A stretch of DNA of 64,000 nucleotides, taken from Sipunculus nudus (lineage: Eukaryota; Annelida; Sipuncula; Golfingiida; Sipunculidae). Position numbers and translations under genes: made by a program. Numbering within the stretch: position 1 is the first letter of the stretch; the number at the start of each line of letters is the position of its first letter. The DNA lies in assembly GCA_026874595.1 (NCBI GenBank), contig CM049315.1, positions 34,920,164-34,984,163 on the forward strand, given 5' to 3'. The notes below the pieces were generated by a model. It worked only from the letters and a program-made list of their open reading frames with translations, was not told the origin of the DNA and did no database searches. Positions 51,858-62,559 of this stretch are shown here, one piece after another.

Positions 51858-53093
51858 CAGTAGAACGCCTGCTAACGGCCACGCCTCAATAACGGTCAAT
51901 ACGTCTATAACGGTCAGATTTTCCGGTCCCGAATTTTAGACCGTTATATTTCATAATCATTTACGGTCACTCCTCTATTCCGTATTACGGCCAGGTTTCT
52001 CGGTCCCGCAGGCCGGGAAACGCCTCGATTACGGTCAGGGGCAGTGACTCCGTGACATGGGCTCAACAAATCGAGCGGCCACTTCTGACCTCAATATCAT
52101 TACACAATTATCCGCTCTCACATATTCCTGTCTGTTAATGAGTGCCTGGATAAAGGTTACCACTCGACCGTGACTGAGTAGTTGGATACGTAACCAGCGT
52201 CGTACTACCCCCACACAGCCTCATTTGTATGCACAATAGTAAGGCATGTGTTCCCACTTGCGTTTATGTTTGTGAATCAGTCTTAAACTGGGTGTTTGTC
52301 ATTTAATTTTTACGAATGACAACCAGCGGGTCCCGATGATTATGTCATCAAAAAAACGTTAGGCAAACTGTGGATCTTTAAACTTTCTTTTATGTCCTAA
52401 CACGTACATCAAACGAAAACAGTGCGGCATACATCGCATAATTTACTCATACATGAATAAATATGAAGGAAAAATAAACATTGTTACATGTATAAAATGT
52501 TACGTATATTCCGTCCCAATTTATTTGACCATTATGGCGACCAAGAAAAGACATGAACTTGCTCTCAAAGAAAAGGTAGATCTGATCAGGAAGAGTGACG
52601 GGAAAAGCAGCCGACAGCTAGCAGATATCTATGGTGTCGGCCGAACTCAAGTTTAAAACATACTTAAGAGGAAGCGAAAGGTCATGGAACAGTATGAAGA
52701 AAACGCAAATGCCAGTAGATAAAGACAGTGTGTATCTACCGGGAATGATAAACTGAACGATGTCATGTGGCAGTGGTTCAACAAATTTGTACAAATATTA
52801 TGGATATACAATCTGTTTGTAATTTAATAACAAACACTGTATTTGTATATATTGTTGTTAATTGTTATAAATACGGTTGACGTGATTGTAAATTTTTTTA
52901 TTTTTTATTGATAACAATTATTATACTATACTCTGTATATACGTTTATTTTGTCGATTGTAATAAAGATTTGAACTTGGTTTCGTGTTTCATTTTACCCC
53001 CTTTTCCTGGTCAAGTCCTGTATAACGGCCACTCCTGTATTAAGGCCACTTTCATCCAGTCCCGATGGTGACCGTAATACAGGCGTTCTACTG
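51858..53093 (+). mobile_element. Tigger/pogo-type DNA transposon, internally deleted
   Basis: The left end CAGTAGAACGCCTGCTAACG and the right end (minus strand CAGTAGAACGCCTGTATTAC) form terminal inverted repeats flanked by TA. Sub-terminal ACGGTC/ACGGCC and GGTCCCG motifs repeat within the first 170 bp and near the right end. The body holds the N-terminus of a pogo-family transposase (52534-52785) but none of the DDE catalytic domain, so the copy is a deletion derivative of 1236 bp. An AATAAAG string lies at 52962-52968, a plausible transposase poly(A) signal. Confidence 0.92.
52534..52785 (+). pseudogene. Tigger/pogo transposase N-terminus (CENP-B-like DNA-binding region), broken
   Basis: It starts MATKKRHELALKEKVDLI and continues RKSDGKSSRQLADIYGVGRT, the first helix-turn-helix of CENP-B/pogo transposases, which binds the terminal repeats. 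A TAA at 52654-52656 replaces what is probably a Gln codon, because the frame continues NILKRKRKV. A second TAA lies at 52720-52722. After it GNDKLNDVMWQWFN matches the start of the second CENP-B helix-turn-helix. Homology ends there and the DDE nuclease domain is absent. The product cannot be functional. Confidence 0.9.

Positions 53094-53166
<73 letters not shown>
53094..53166. repeat. (TA)n microsatellite at transposon edge
   Basis: About 70 bp of (TA)n starting exactly at the TA target duplication of the transposon. Confidence 0.93.
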
Positions 53167-53169
<3 letters not shown>

Positions 53170-53486
53170 GGCCTGTGAATGGTGCACTTGCTCAGGGTCG
53201 GAGGAAGTATAAGAAGCCCAGCCTCATCACAAAAATAAATAATGAACAAACCAAAAAAAACATACAAAGTAGTAAAATATATAATAAATATATATATGAG
53301 TTAGTGTCAGATATATCATCTTGGTATTTCTATAAAGTTAACCTTAAGGTTTTTTTTTTTGTATTAATGATTTGATACTACATACATTTTGTTGCTTGGC
53401 ATTGCACCTATTAGCGTCTGTATATAATAGTCAAGTAAAATATATTGAAAATATTAAATTAGGATAAAAACAAACTTCAGAGCTTA

Positions 53487-53490
<4 letters not shown>

Positions 53491-53552
<62 letters not shown>
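53491..53552. repeat. (TA)n microsatellite
   Basis: About 62 bp of pure (TA)n. Confidence 0.95.
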
Positions 53553-53555
<3 letters not shown>

Positions 53556-54199
53556 GGGCGTTAATGTACATTTCGTTTTGCATTTTAATACCTTCATGGT
53601 TGATACAATGTTAATAAATAAATAATGATGTTTATCAATAAAGTTATTAACATGTTTAATGTAAATGTGAAAATATGACATATTTATGTCGTATCCTACT
53701 ATAGTTTGAGGGTTTAAGTGGTATACCGGTCTTAACGTTGCCCATGCACTTACCCTTGCATCCCTTGTCGCCGCAGATAGATTCTTGCCTGGACTAAGTC
53801 CCTTGAGTACATTCGTGTCCCATCTCAGCGCTCTTTTCGAACCCTGACAGGTTTATTTCTCCCAGATTCTCGAAACTGCTCATGGGGGTGCCATTTTGCG
53901 TATGCGTACACACTGAATCCCGGATGTTACAGGTCGCATTTCGAAATCATGGTATAGTTTGTATTTCACATATATGAATGATTTTTTTATTAATACATTA
54001 ACATTTTAATAATACATTATGGAGAATCATTAGTTATGTGATCTGGTTTTAGTTTTAAAACAATCTACATTTTTCAAACTGAACGCCATATAATTTTTTG
54101 TTTGTATGTTTTTAATAACATAACGTTTTAAATTTAAATTTCTTTAATCAAGAATGAGCATGAATTTTCTTAACATATATATGATTTATATCCAACTGT
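53553..54199. other. Intergenic sequence, nothing recognised
   Basis: Unique sequence leading into the large minisatellite. Confidence 0.45.
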
Positions 54200-56677
54200 T
54201 GTCCTTCGTTTTCTCTCTATTTTCCTACATTTGTCCTATGTTTTCCTCCTATTATCCTACATTTGTTCTATGTTTTCCTTCTATTATCCTACATATGGCC
54301 TACTATTTCCTTCTTTTGCCCTACATTTGTCCTACGTTTTCCTTCTATTGTCCTATATATGTCCTATGTTTTCCTTCTATTGTCCTGAATATGTCCCATG
54401 TTTTCCTCCTATTTTCTTACATTTGTCCTAGTTTCCTTCTATTGTCCTATATTTGTCCTACATATGTCCTACATATGTCCTACGATTTCCTCCTATTGTA
54501 TTACATTTTTCCTAAGTTTTCCTTCAATTACACTACATTTGTCCTACTTTTCCTTCTATTGTCCTACATATGTCCTACGTTTTCCTTCTTATGTCCTACA
54601 TTTGTCTGAATTTTTCTTTCTTTTGTCCTACATTTGCCCTACCTTTTATTTCTATTGTCCTACATATGTCATACGTTTTCCTTCTTATGTCCTAAACCTA
54701 TCCTACTTTTCCTCCTATTGCCCTACATTTATGCTCATTTTCCTTCTATTGTCCTGCATATGTCCCATGTTTTCCTTCTATTTTCTTACGTTTGTCCTAC
54801 GTTTTTCCGCATTTTCCTTCTATTGTGGTACATTTCCCTCATTTTCCTTCTATTGGCCTGCATATGTCCCTTCGTTTTCCCTCTATTTTCCTACATTTGT
54901 CCTACGTTTTCCTCCTATTATCCTACATTTGTCCTATTTTGTCCTTCTATTATCCTACATATGTCCTACTTTTTCCTTCTTATTCCCTACATATGTCCTA
55001 CGTTTTCCTTCTTATGTCCTACATTTGTCTGAATTTTTCCTTCTTTTGTCCTATATTCCCCCCACCTTTTATTTCTATTATCCTACAAAAGTCCTACGTT
55101 TTCCTTTCTTATGTCCTACATTTGTCCTACGTTTTCCTTCTATTGTGCTATATTTGTCTTACGTTTTCCTTCTACTGTCCTACATATGTCCTACGATTTC
55201 CTCCTATTGTATTACATTTTTCCTAAGTTTTCCTTCAATTAACTGCATTTGTCCTACTTTTCCTTCAATTGTCCTACATATGTCCTACGTTTTCCTTCTA
55301 TTGTCCTACATATGTCCTACGTTTTCCTTCTTATGTCCTACATTTGTCTGAATTTTTCTTTCTTTTGTCCTACATTTGCCCTACCTTTTATTTCTATTGT
55401 CCTACATATGTCATACGTTTTCCTTCTTATGACCTACACCTATCCTACTTTTCCTCCTATTGCCCTACATTTTCGCTCATTTTCCTTCTATTGTCCTGCA
55501 TATGTCCCATGTTTTCCTTCTATTTTCTTACGTTTGACCTACGTTTTTCCGCATTTTCCTTCTATTGTGGTACATTTCCCTCATTTTCCTTCTATTGGCC
55601 TGCATATGTCCCTTCGTTTTCCCTCTATTTTCCTACATTTGTCCTACGTTTTCCTCTTATTATCCTACATTTGTCCTATGTTATCCTTCTATTATCCTAC
55701 ATATGTCCTACTTTTCCTTCTTATGCCCTACATATGTCCTACGTTTTCCTTCTTATGTCCTACATTTGTCTGAATTTTTCCTTCTTTTGTCCTATATTTG
55801 CCCTACCTTTTATTTTTATTATCCCACAAAAGTCCTACGTTTTCCTTCTTATGCCCATCATTTGTCCTACATTTTCCTTCTATTGTCCTATATTTGTCTT
55901 ACGTTTTCCTTCTACTGTCCTACATATGTCCTACGATTACCTCCTATTGTATTACATTTTCCTAAGTTTTCCTTCAATTACACTACATTTGTCCTACTTT
56001 TCCTTCTATTGTCCTACAGATGTCCTACGTTTTCCTTCTTATGTCCTACATTTGTCTGAATTTTTCCTTCTTTTGTCCTACATTTGCCCTACCTTTTATT
56101 TCTATTGTCCTACATATGTCCTTCGTTTTCCTTCTTATGTCCTACATTTGCCCTACCTTTTATTTCTATTGTCCTCTTTTGTCCTAAGATTTCCTTCTAT
56201 TGTCCTCAATATGTCCTACGTTATCCTTCTTATGTCCTACACCTATCCTACTTTCCCTCCTATTGTCCTACATTTCGCTCATTTTCCTTCTATTGTCCTG
56301 CATGTGGCCCATGTTTTTCTTCTATTTTCTTACGTTTGTCCTACGTTCTTCCTCATTTTCCTACTATTGTCCTATATTTGTCCTACGTCCTTTTCTATTG
56401 TCCTAAATATGTCCTACGTTTTCCTTCTATTGTCCTACATATGTCCTACGTTTTCCAACTATTGTCCTACATTTTCCCTCATTTTCCTTCTATTGTCCTG
56501 CATATGTTCCATGTTTTCCTCCTATTTCCTTACATTTGTCCTACGTTTCCTTCTATAATCCTACATGCATTTGTCCTACTCATAACTTCTTTAATCCTAC
56601 ATTTGTCCTAAGTTTTCCTTCAAATGTCCTATATTTTCCCTACGTTTTCATTCTAATATCCTACATTGTTTTTTGTT

Positions 56678-56683
<6 letters not shown>
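54200..56683 (+). repeat. Large pyrimidine-rich minisatellite, about 32-bp unit
   Basis: About 2.5 kb, near 78 units. Each unit is built from three related 10-11-bp pieces: tcctacatttg, then tcctacgtttt, then ccttctattg. Longer blocks recur too: runs of several hundred bp around 54400-55050 reappear with few changes at 55080-55790 and 55900-56200, so the array grew partly by block duplication. Because 32 is not a multiple of three, the unit rotates through all frames. Open frames of up to 429 codons coexist in three registers and encode the same Tyr-Ile-Cys-Pro-Thr-Phe-type repeat. This is not a gene. The strand asymmetry (C/T against G/A) could favour unusual DNA structures. Confidence 0.95.
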
Positions 56684-56719
<36 letters not shown>

Positions 56720-56872
56720 TGCGAACGAATGCGAAATGCTGCTTGACATTAAAAACAACCTACTGATAAGAGTTGCGGGAATGTAAATCATATGTAAACA
56801 GCTGTCTTCTATTTATTTGGTATACCCACTGACATTAATATTTCATATAATTTTGTATTAGACAAGTCCGAC
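56684..56872 (+). repeat. (GA)n plus 155-bp block, copy 1 of higher-order repeat
   Basis: (GA)n at 56684-56716 is followed by a block starting gcgtgcgaacgaatgcgaaa and ending ttagacaagtccg. The same block follows (GA)n at 57127 and 57506, and at 59490. Confidence 0.95.
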
Positions 56873-57087
56873 TTTTTGTTCTACGTTTTCCTCCTATTGT
56901 CCTTCATTTGTCCAACGTTTTCCTCCTATTGTTTAACAATTGTCCTACGTTTCCTTCTATTGTCCTACATTTGTCCTACGTTTTAGTTCTATAATCCTAC
57001 ATGCATTTGTCCTACTTATAACTTCTATAATCCTATATTTTCCCTACGTTTTCGTTCTATTATCCTACATTGTTTTTTGTTTCCTAT
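56873..57087 (+). repeat. Minisatellite segment between block copies 1 and 2
   Basis: The same TCCTAC-based units as 54200-56683, but with a distinctive sub-type (ataatcctacatgcatttg). Confidence 0.92.
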
Positions 57088-57282
57088 GAGAGAGAGAGAG
57101 AGACAGAGAGAGAGAGAGAAAGAGAGGCGTGCGAACGAATGCGAAATGCTGCTTGACATTAAAAACAACCTACTGATAAGAGTTGCGGGAATGTAAATCA
57201 TATGTAAACAGCTGTCTTCTATTTATTTGGTATACCCACTGACATTAATATTTCATATAATTTTATATCAGACAAGTCCGAG
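57088..57282 (+). repeat. (GA)n plus 155-bp block, copy 2
   Basis: Interrupted (GA)n at 57088-57126 and block at 57127-57282, nearly identical to copies 1 and 3 (ttatatcagacaagtccg at the end). Confidence 0.95.
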
Positions 57283-57460
57283 ATTTTGTCCTACGTTTTT
57301 CTCCTATTGTCCTTCATTTGTCCAACGTTTTACTTCTATAATCCTTCATGCATTTGTCCTACTTATAACTTCTATAATCCTACATTTGTCCTACGTTTTC
57401 CTTCCAATGTCCTATATTTTCCCTACGTTTTCATTCTATTATCCTACATTGTTTTTTGTT

Positions 57461-57466
<6 letters not shown>
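57283..57466 (+). repeat. Minisatellite segment between block copies 2 and 3
   Basis: TCCTAC-based units. Shorter than the equivalent segment between copies 1 and 2. Confidence 0.92.
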
Positions 57467-57505
<39 letters not shown>

Positions 57506-57660
57506 GCGTGCGAACGAATGCGAAATGCTGCTTGACATTAAAAACAACCTACTGATAAGAGTTGCGGGAATGTAAATCATATGTAAACAGCTGTCTTCTA
57601 TTTATTTGGTATACCCACTGACATTAATATTTCATATAATTTTATATCAGACAAGTCCGA
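57467..57660 (+). repeat. (GA)n plus 155-bp block, copy 3
   Basis: (GA)n at 57467-57505 and block at 57506-57660. Block starts are 410 bp (copy 1 to 2) and 379 bp (copy 2 to 3) apart. Confidence 0.95.
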
Positions 57661-57975
57661 CATTTTGTCCTACGTTTTCCTCCTATTGTCCTTCATTTGT
57701 CCAACGTTTTCCTCCTATTGTTTAACAATTGTCCTACGTTTCCTTCTATTGTCCTACATTTGTCCTACGTTTTACTTCTATAATCCTACATGCATTTGTC
57801 CTATACTTATAACTTCTATAATCCTACATTTGTTCTTCGTTTCCTGCCATTGTCCTATATTTTCCCTACGTTTCCATTCTATTATCCTACATTGCTTTAT
57901 GTTTCCTATATTAGACCTAAGTTTTCCTTCTATTGTTCTGTATTTGTCCTACTTTTTCAATATTTGCGATTCTAC
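57661..57975 (+). repeat. Terminal minisatellite segment
   Basis: TCCTAC-based units that fade into unique sequence near 57975. No (GA)n block follows. Confidence 0.9.
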
Positions 57976-58149
57976 ATGTCATATTTTTTTGTACAGCGGG
58001 AGAGACTGGCATGCGTATAGATATGTATATATTTATCCCAAATTTCAGATATAAGAATATAATTAAAAAGGTATTAGTTTAATTTATATTCAGGTGATGA
58101 TTTAATCACAGCGATACATTAGTGGTGATGTCATTAAAAACTTGCAGGT

Positions 58150-59400
58150 ATGTCTGTATTACAAACCTTAGGGACAGGTATATTCACTTAATGGGGAGGA
58201 GGCCCGGTGCCCAAGGCGCTGGTATACATGCCGCTTATATGAGATCAATACACATAATACAATGATCGGTGACATATGCTTTGGTTTGACAAGGGAAACA
58301 ACCAGGATGGGCCTTGAGGTAATAGAAAATATGGGCGAGAGAATTTTCCCCTTGACCAGATCTGTTGTTATAATTGCCCAGAGCTCGGATGTAGAAGTTA
58401 AGGGAGCACGGAACACGCGCTTGTAGTAAGTTGATATAGGTGGGTGGACGGGGGCTTGTTGTGACAGTGGAAGTGCGATGCTAACAAGAGGGGTATGGCC
58501 ACCAACCCCTGGCCCCCGGAGGGTTAAAAGACTGCTTACACACAGTTGATGAGTTAATTAGAGTTCTCCGGCGGAGCTCCACCTGTCTCTAGTCACAATC
58601 AGCCTGGGACACTGACAGTGATTCTCCTCATTAGCTGCCGTCACATTGGCCCGCGGACAAGCGGCTTGGTGTCCTCTTCACACCTTCTTCTTTAAAACCA
58701 TATTGTCCTTTCACTGCCATAAAAGCCCAATGCATAACCCTACCCCACGGGCCGGCATGTCTCCCCCTGTCACCACCAGGGGGCCCGTTAGGGCTGACCC
58801 AGGGGTGCGACCCCCACCCTCCGCCCCTTCAGAACCATACGGCTCCGACCCGGTAAGTAGTGTTATGTATATGTTTCTAATTAGGGAGCAGATTTTCCGT
58901 TTGCCCCGGGGTCGTGAAATACATAAAAGAAAGGAAAAGAATCCCCTCGCATGCTGCCCGTCCACATCCAGAAGCGGATTGAGGCGACCAGGCCACATAA
59001 TATGGGCTAACAGTGAGCCAGGTGTCACGGCTAAGATAGGCTTCTGACAAGGTCCCCGCTGATATCCAACGCTGTCCCGCGTCGGTTTCGGGGATATACG
59101 TAGGAATGAGCCAAAGTTACAACATATCCTGTCAGCGGAAGAAAAGAAAGTCACCCTCTTTTACGTATTATCGACACCTTGAGCCCTGTTCGCCGACACT
59201 CACGATTATTTTTACGAACGTAACCAGATTACTGCGGTGACAACGCGGCAGTTGACCTGTTAACACGCTGATCAAATTGACTCGCTAAGTGGTGATTATA
59301 GACACCATTATAATACGTACAATCATCGCACTTGAAGTCCCTTGTCTGTGCTGTCCTACTAAGTGTATATATCTGCAAATTTACAATACTGTCATGAACA
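58150..59400. other. GC-richer island, probable regulatory DNA
   Basis: Repeat-free segment with GAGTTAATTAGAG, CACCTGTC E-box and a CTCF-like motif. Conflicting open frames on both strands (58646-59047 plus, 58711-59154 minus) have no domains. The plus frame ends at a consensus donor (GTAAGT at 58853), so a Pro-rich coding exon 58730-58852 is formally possible. Confidence 0.35.
58773..58786 (+). promoter_or_regulatory. CTCF-like binding motif
   Basis: CCACCAGGGGGCCC matches the CTCF core at 13 of 14 positions. Confidence 0.5.
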
Positions 59401-59415
59401 GTACCATGCAGTTAC

Positions 59416-59417
<2 letters not shown>

Positions 59418-59490
<73 letters not shown>

Positions 59491-59629
59491 CGTGCGAACG
59501 AATGCGAAATGCTGCTGGACATTAAAAACAACCATGAGTTGTGGGGATGTAAATCATATGTAATCAGCTGTCTTCTATTCATTTGGGTATACCCACTGAC
59601 ATTAATATTTCATATAACTTTATATCAGA
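59418..59629 (+). repeat. Lone fourth copy of the (GA)n plus 155-bp block
   Basis: (GA)n at 59418-59489 with one AAG slip, then gcgtgcgaacgaatgcgaaa and the rest of the block to tttatatcaga. It lacks about 10 bp (ctactgata region) and has no TCCTAC minisatellite beside it. This shows that (GA)n plus block can exist as a separate dispersed unit. Confidence 0.92.
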
Positions 59630-59944
59630 TTTTCATTTTTAAGGAAATATATTTTTCAAGAAACTGTATTGACTAGAAAATGTGAATGATGAATAAAAAT
59701 ATAAAAAAAGTAAAAGAAATGATCAGTATTTATTCGCATAAAATAACGAAAATACATTTGAACGGACCAATACATGTACATAACATAAAAAAAACCGGTG
59801 TGCTGAACCCATCAATATTACAACTGGTGATTACGAAACTGGATGCACATATCAGTATACGTTAAGAATGACATGGACCCTTTATCATGGATTCAAGTCA
59901 GCATTCAAATAAATTATGCATACAACTGGTGGAATCCCCCACTC

Positions 59945-59985
<41 letters not shown>

Positions 59986-60439
59986 AACCTAAGTATAATG
60001 GTATTCAGTAGAGCGCACCCAATAGAGCGCAAAACAATGCCCTCCCTTCATCCGGATCCGCTTAAAAAAATGGGGTTTTCCCTTGGGCATGCTGAAAAGT
60101 TCCTGCGAAATCTCCTCAACTGACAAACGAAGAGACAGGTATGGGTGAAAATGATGCACGAACTTCTATAAATCTACATAATAAACGAACAGCGAAAGTC
60201 CTTTTTAATGATACAGACCTATAAAATATCATTGCTACAAATAATTTTGCAATTTATATAAAATCAGTTCTTTTTTCTTTTCTCAAAAGTTGTAATGCAG
60301 ACATTATATATAAGACAGATGGCAGCCATGCAGTCATACCAACATATTTCTTTCAAAGGCAATAAGTTTGCTGCGGAAACTAAGTTATTTAATTGAAGCC
60401 TATATCTAAACTGAAACGCCTATAACAGAAGTCCCGATA
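59630..60439. other. Intergenic sequence with a short (TA)n
   Basis: (TA)n at 59948-59982. No gene recognised. Confidence 0.5.
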
Positions 60440-61600
60440 AGCTGTTAATTATAATACCTGGAGGTGTGAAATTAGAAACCTCCTTTATAATGACCATTGC
60501 GCAAGGCATAGGTTATTGAGGGGGCAGCCCCGAGTCCGAGGGGCCATGAAATGAAACCTCTAATATGGACATTATAAACAAAGCGCTCTATTATTTTAAC
60601 TGCAACTCGTATGTCTGTTTGAAATCTATATCCCGAAGGTCCATTAGGTTTGGTTTAACAAATTGGAGTTGCCATAACGGAGTCTATAGAGGCGGTGATT
60701 CTGGGACACTGACATATTTGAAAACGTCACGGAATCGGCACAGGAGCCGGCTTGCCACAAAGACGCATTCGTCTCGTTGGCAGCTAAATGAAAAGTGCCG
60801 TCTTCAAATGGCCATATCTGCGGCATCGGTAAAATAAATGACCATGAAACCTACATTCCGCGGCTATTTATCCGGGGGGTTTAGCCAGGCGCCCGAGGGG
60901 GGAGGGACCGGAGGGAGGGTGGCCCCACGCGTATGGACGGCAGTCTATGGCTGGTTCCCCGCGGCAGGTGTGACATTACCCGTTATGGACCGGCCACAAC
61001 ACTGGACAGTTGAAGCACCTGTCATAAACCAAGCGGTGAATAATATCCCGCATTTAAGATACGAATACCCGCCACTAGACAAAAGCACTGACAGCGAACC
61101 TTGCGAAGTGCGACAAGCACACTGACAAGTAAACTCAAACCTAGAGTGGTCATCGAGTGACCATTACTTTGTAGCTTAGCGGGGATCCGAGCTATTAACA
61201 TGTGAGGTACAGCCAGCTTTGGCCATTTGATGTAACGGCCGGCCCTTGTATCCAGCTTGTCGCTCTTATGTTTATGTGACCGCTGAAAGCATTTGATACA
61301 GTGAACACCGTTTAACAAGCGTTTCCGTCTGTCAAGGAGTTTAAGTTATGGTCAAACATAAGGCCGAGTGGTCTGTCAAGAGGTCTTTAACATTAATGAC
61401 ATTTCAATCGCATTATCAGGTATGTGGTCAAGCGGATTATAAACGCGAGATGCACTTTGGTCTCTATTGTTTTGAACAATTAACGTTAACTGCGTTTCGC
61501 TTTCGTTTAATAGCCTTTGTGTTTCATGACTGTATTTTTGAAAGTATTAACAATGTTTATAACTGTATAGTGGCCATGTGATCGAACATTTTATGTCACA
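60440..61600. other. GC-richer island, possible regulatory DNA
   Basis: Repeat-poor segment with GC-rich parts at 60870-60990. Several open frames of 77-98 codons on both strands conflict with each other and show no domain. Confidence 0.35.
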
Positions 61601-62400
61601 GATAAATTTGTCCAAATCATTATATATATATTTATACTTATTTTATCTATATACTCATAACTGTATATATACGCATGTGCTTAAAGTCATTATAATAGAG
61701 CTGTAGGCCAAATTTCCATTTATCACTGCGGACCTTCATCACGCAGTTGTATCTATATATAGAGCCTTTGGCTTCCCAATTACATACAATATACGTTAAT
61801 TAATAATTATTTGTAATTTTTTAAAATAAACAATTAGGAAATGTCTCAACAGTCTTACATCGACCAGGTTTAGATGACTTTCTTTCTAAAAACACAAAAT
61901 AAATGAATTACTTTTATTTGACGTGAAAATGCACTATCCCTATTTATATAGACAAAAAGGGCTATCACCTGATCAACGTACAGGATATAGATCAATTAAC
62001 GTGGTATAAAGAGATCACGGCTTGTACTGTCTCATATATACTTGTATAAAGATTCGATCTCTATCATACGATTCACAAAGGGTGAGATAATCTTTATAAT
62101 TTCATTGACATTAAAACATTTACAATTTAATGATTAAATTTCCCCACATTTCACGTATTTGAATGTATCACAATAAAAGTAGCGATATAATCAATTCCGA
62201 GGGAAGTCCTCTGAAAGCTGAATGAACTGTCAGTTGAAGTCATAAACTTAAGCTGCAAGGAAAGGATAAGGCAAATGTCTCATAATTTTTAGTTTACAAA
62301 AAATAGTAATTATATGCTGTATGGACAGCCGCGTGCTTTTTTTAAACTGAATTTATTTTACGTGGACTGTACATAAAGTATATTTGATCGCCCGCACTCT
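61601..62400. other. AT-rich intergenic sequence
   Basis: Nothing recognised. Confidence 0.45.
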
Positions 62401-62550
62401 CCATGGCTCAGATGGTGGCATTCGGTAGTCTGTAGGTGTGGAGGTACCAGGAGAACATGGAGAAAACCACAGGCCTTGAACGGGCAACTAAACCCATCCA
62501 ATCTCATAGCCACGCCGGGGATCGAACCCGGGCCGCCAGCTGACTTCGCA
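62401..62550 (-). mobile_element. SINE family B, copy 3
   Basis: On the minus strand: B box GGTTCGATCCCCGG (about 62516-62529), GTGGTTTTCTCCATGTTCTC, then CCTCCACACC and ACTACCGAATGCCACCATCT ending in gagccatgg. This matches head and centre of the copy at 42930 and is cut off at the start of the tail. The 19-bp minisatellite begins immediately beyond its head end. Confidence 0.82.
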
Positions 62551-62559
62551 TTTTAGGAA

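Noticed and set aside
54154-58054. Long plus-strand open frames (up to 429 codons) rich in Tyr, Ile, Cys, Pro and Phe
   Set aside because: They are three-frame readings of a 32-bp minisatellite with no splice sites and no frame preference.
58711-59154. 147-codon minus-strand open frame
   Set aside because: Overlaps an equally long plus-strand frame; composition reflects GC content; no domain.
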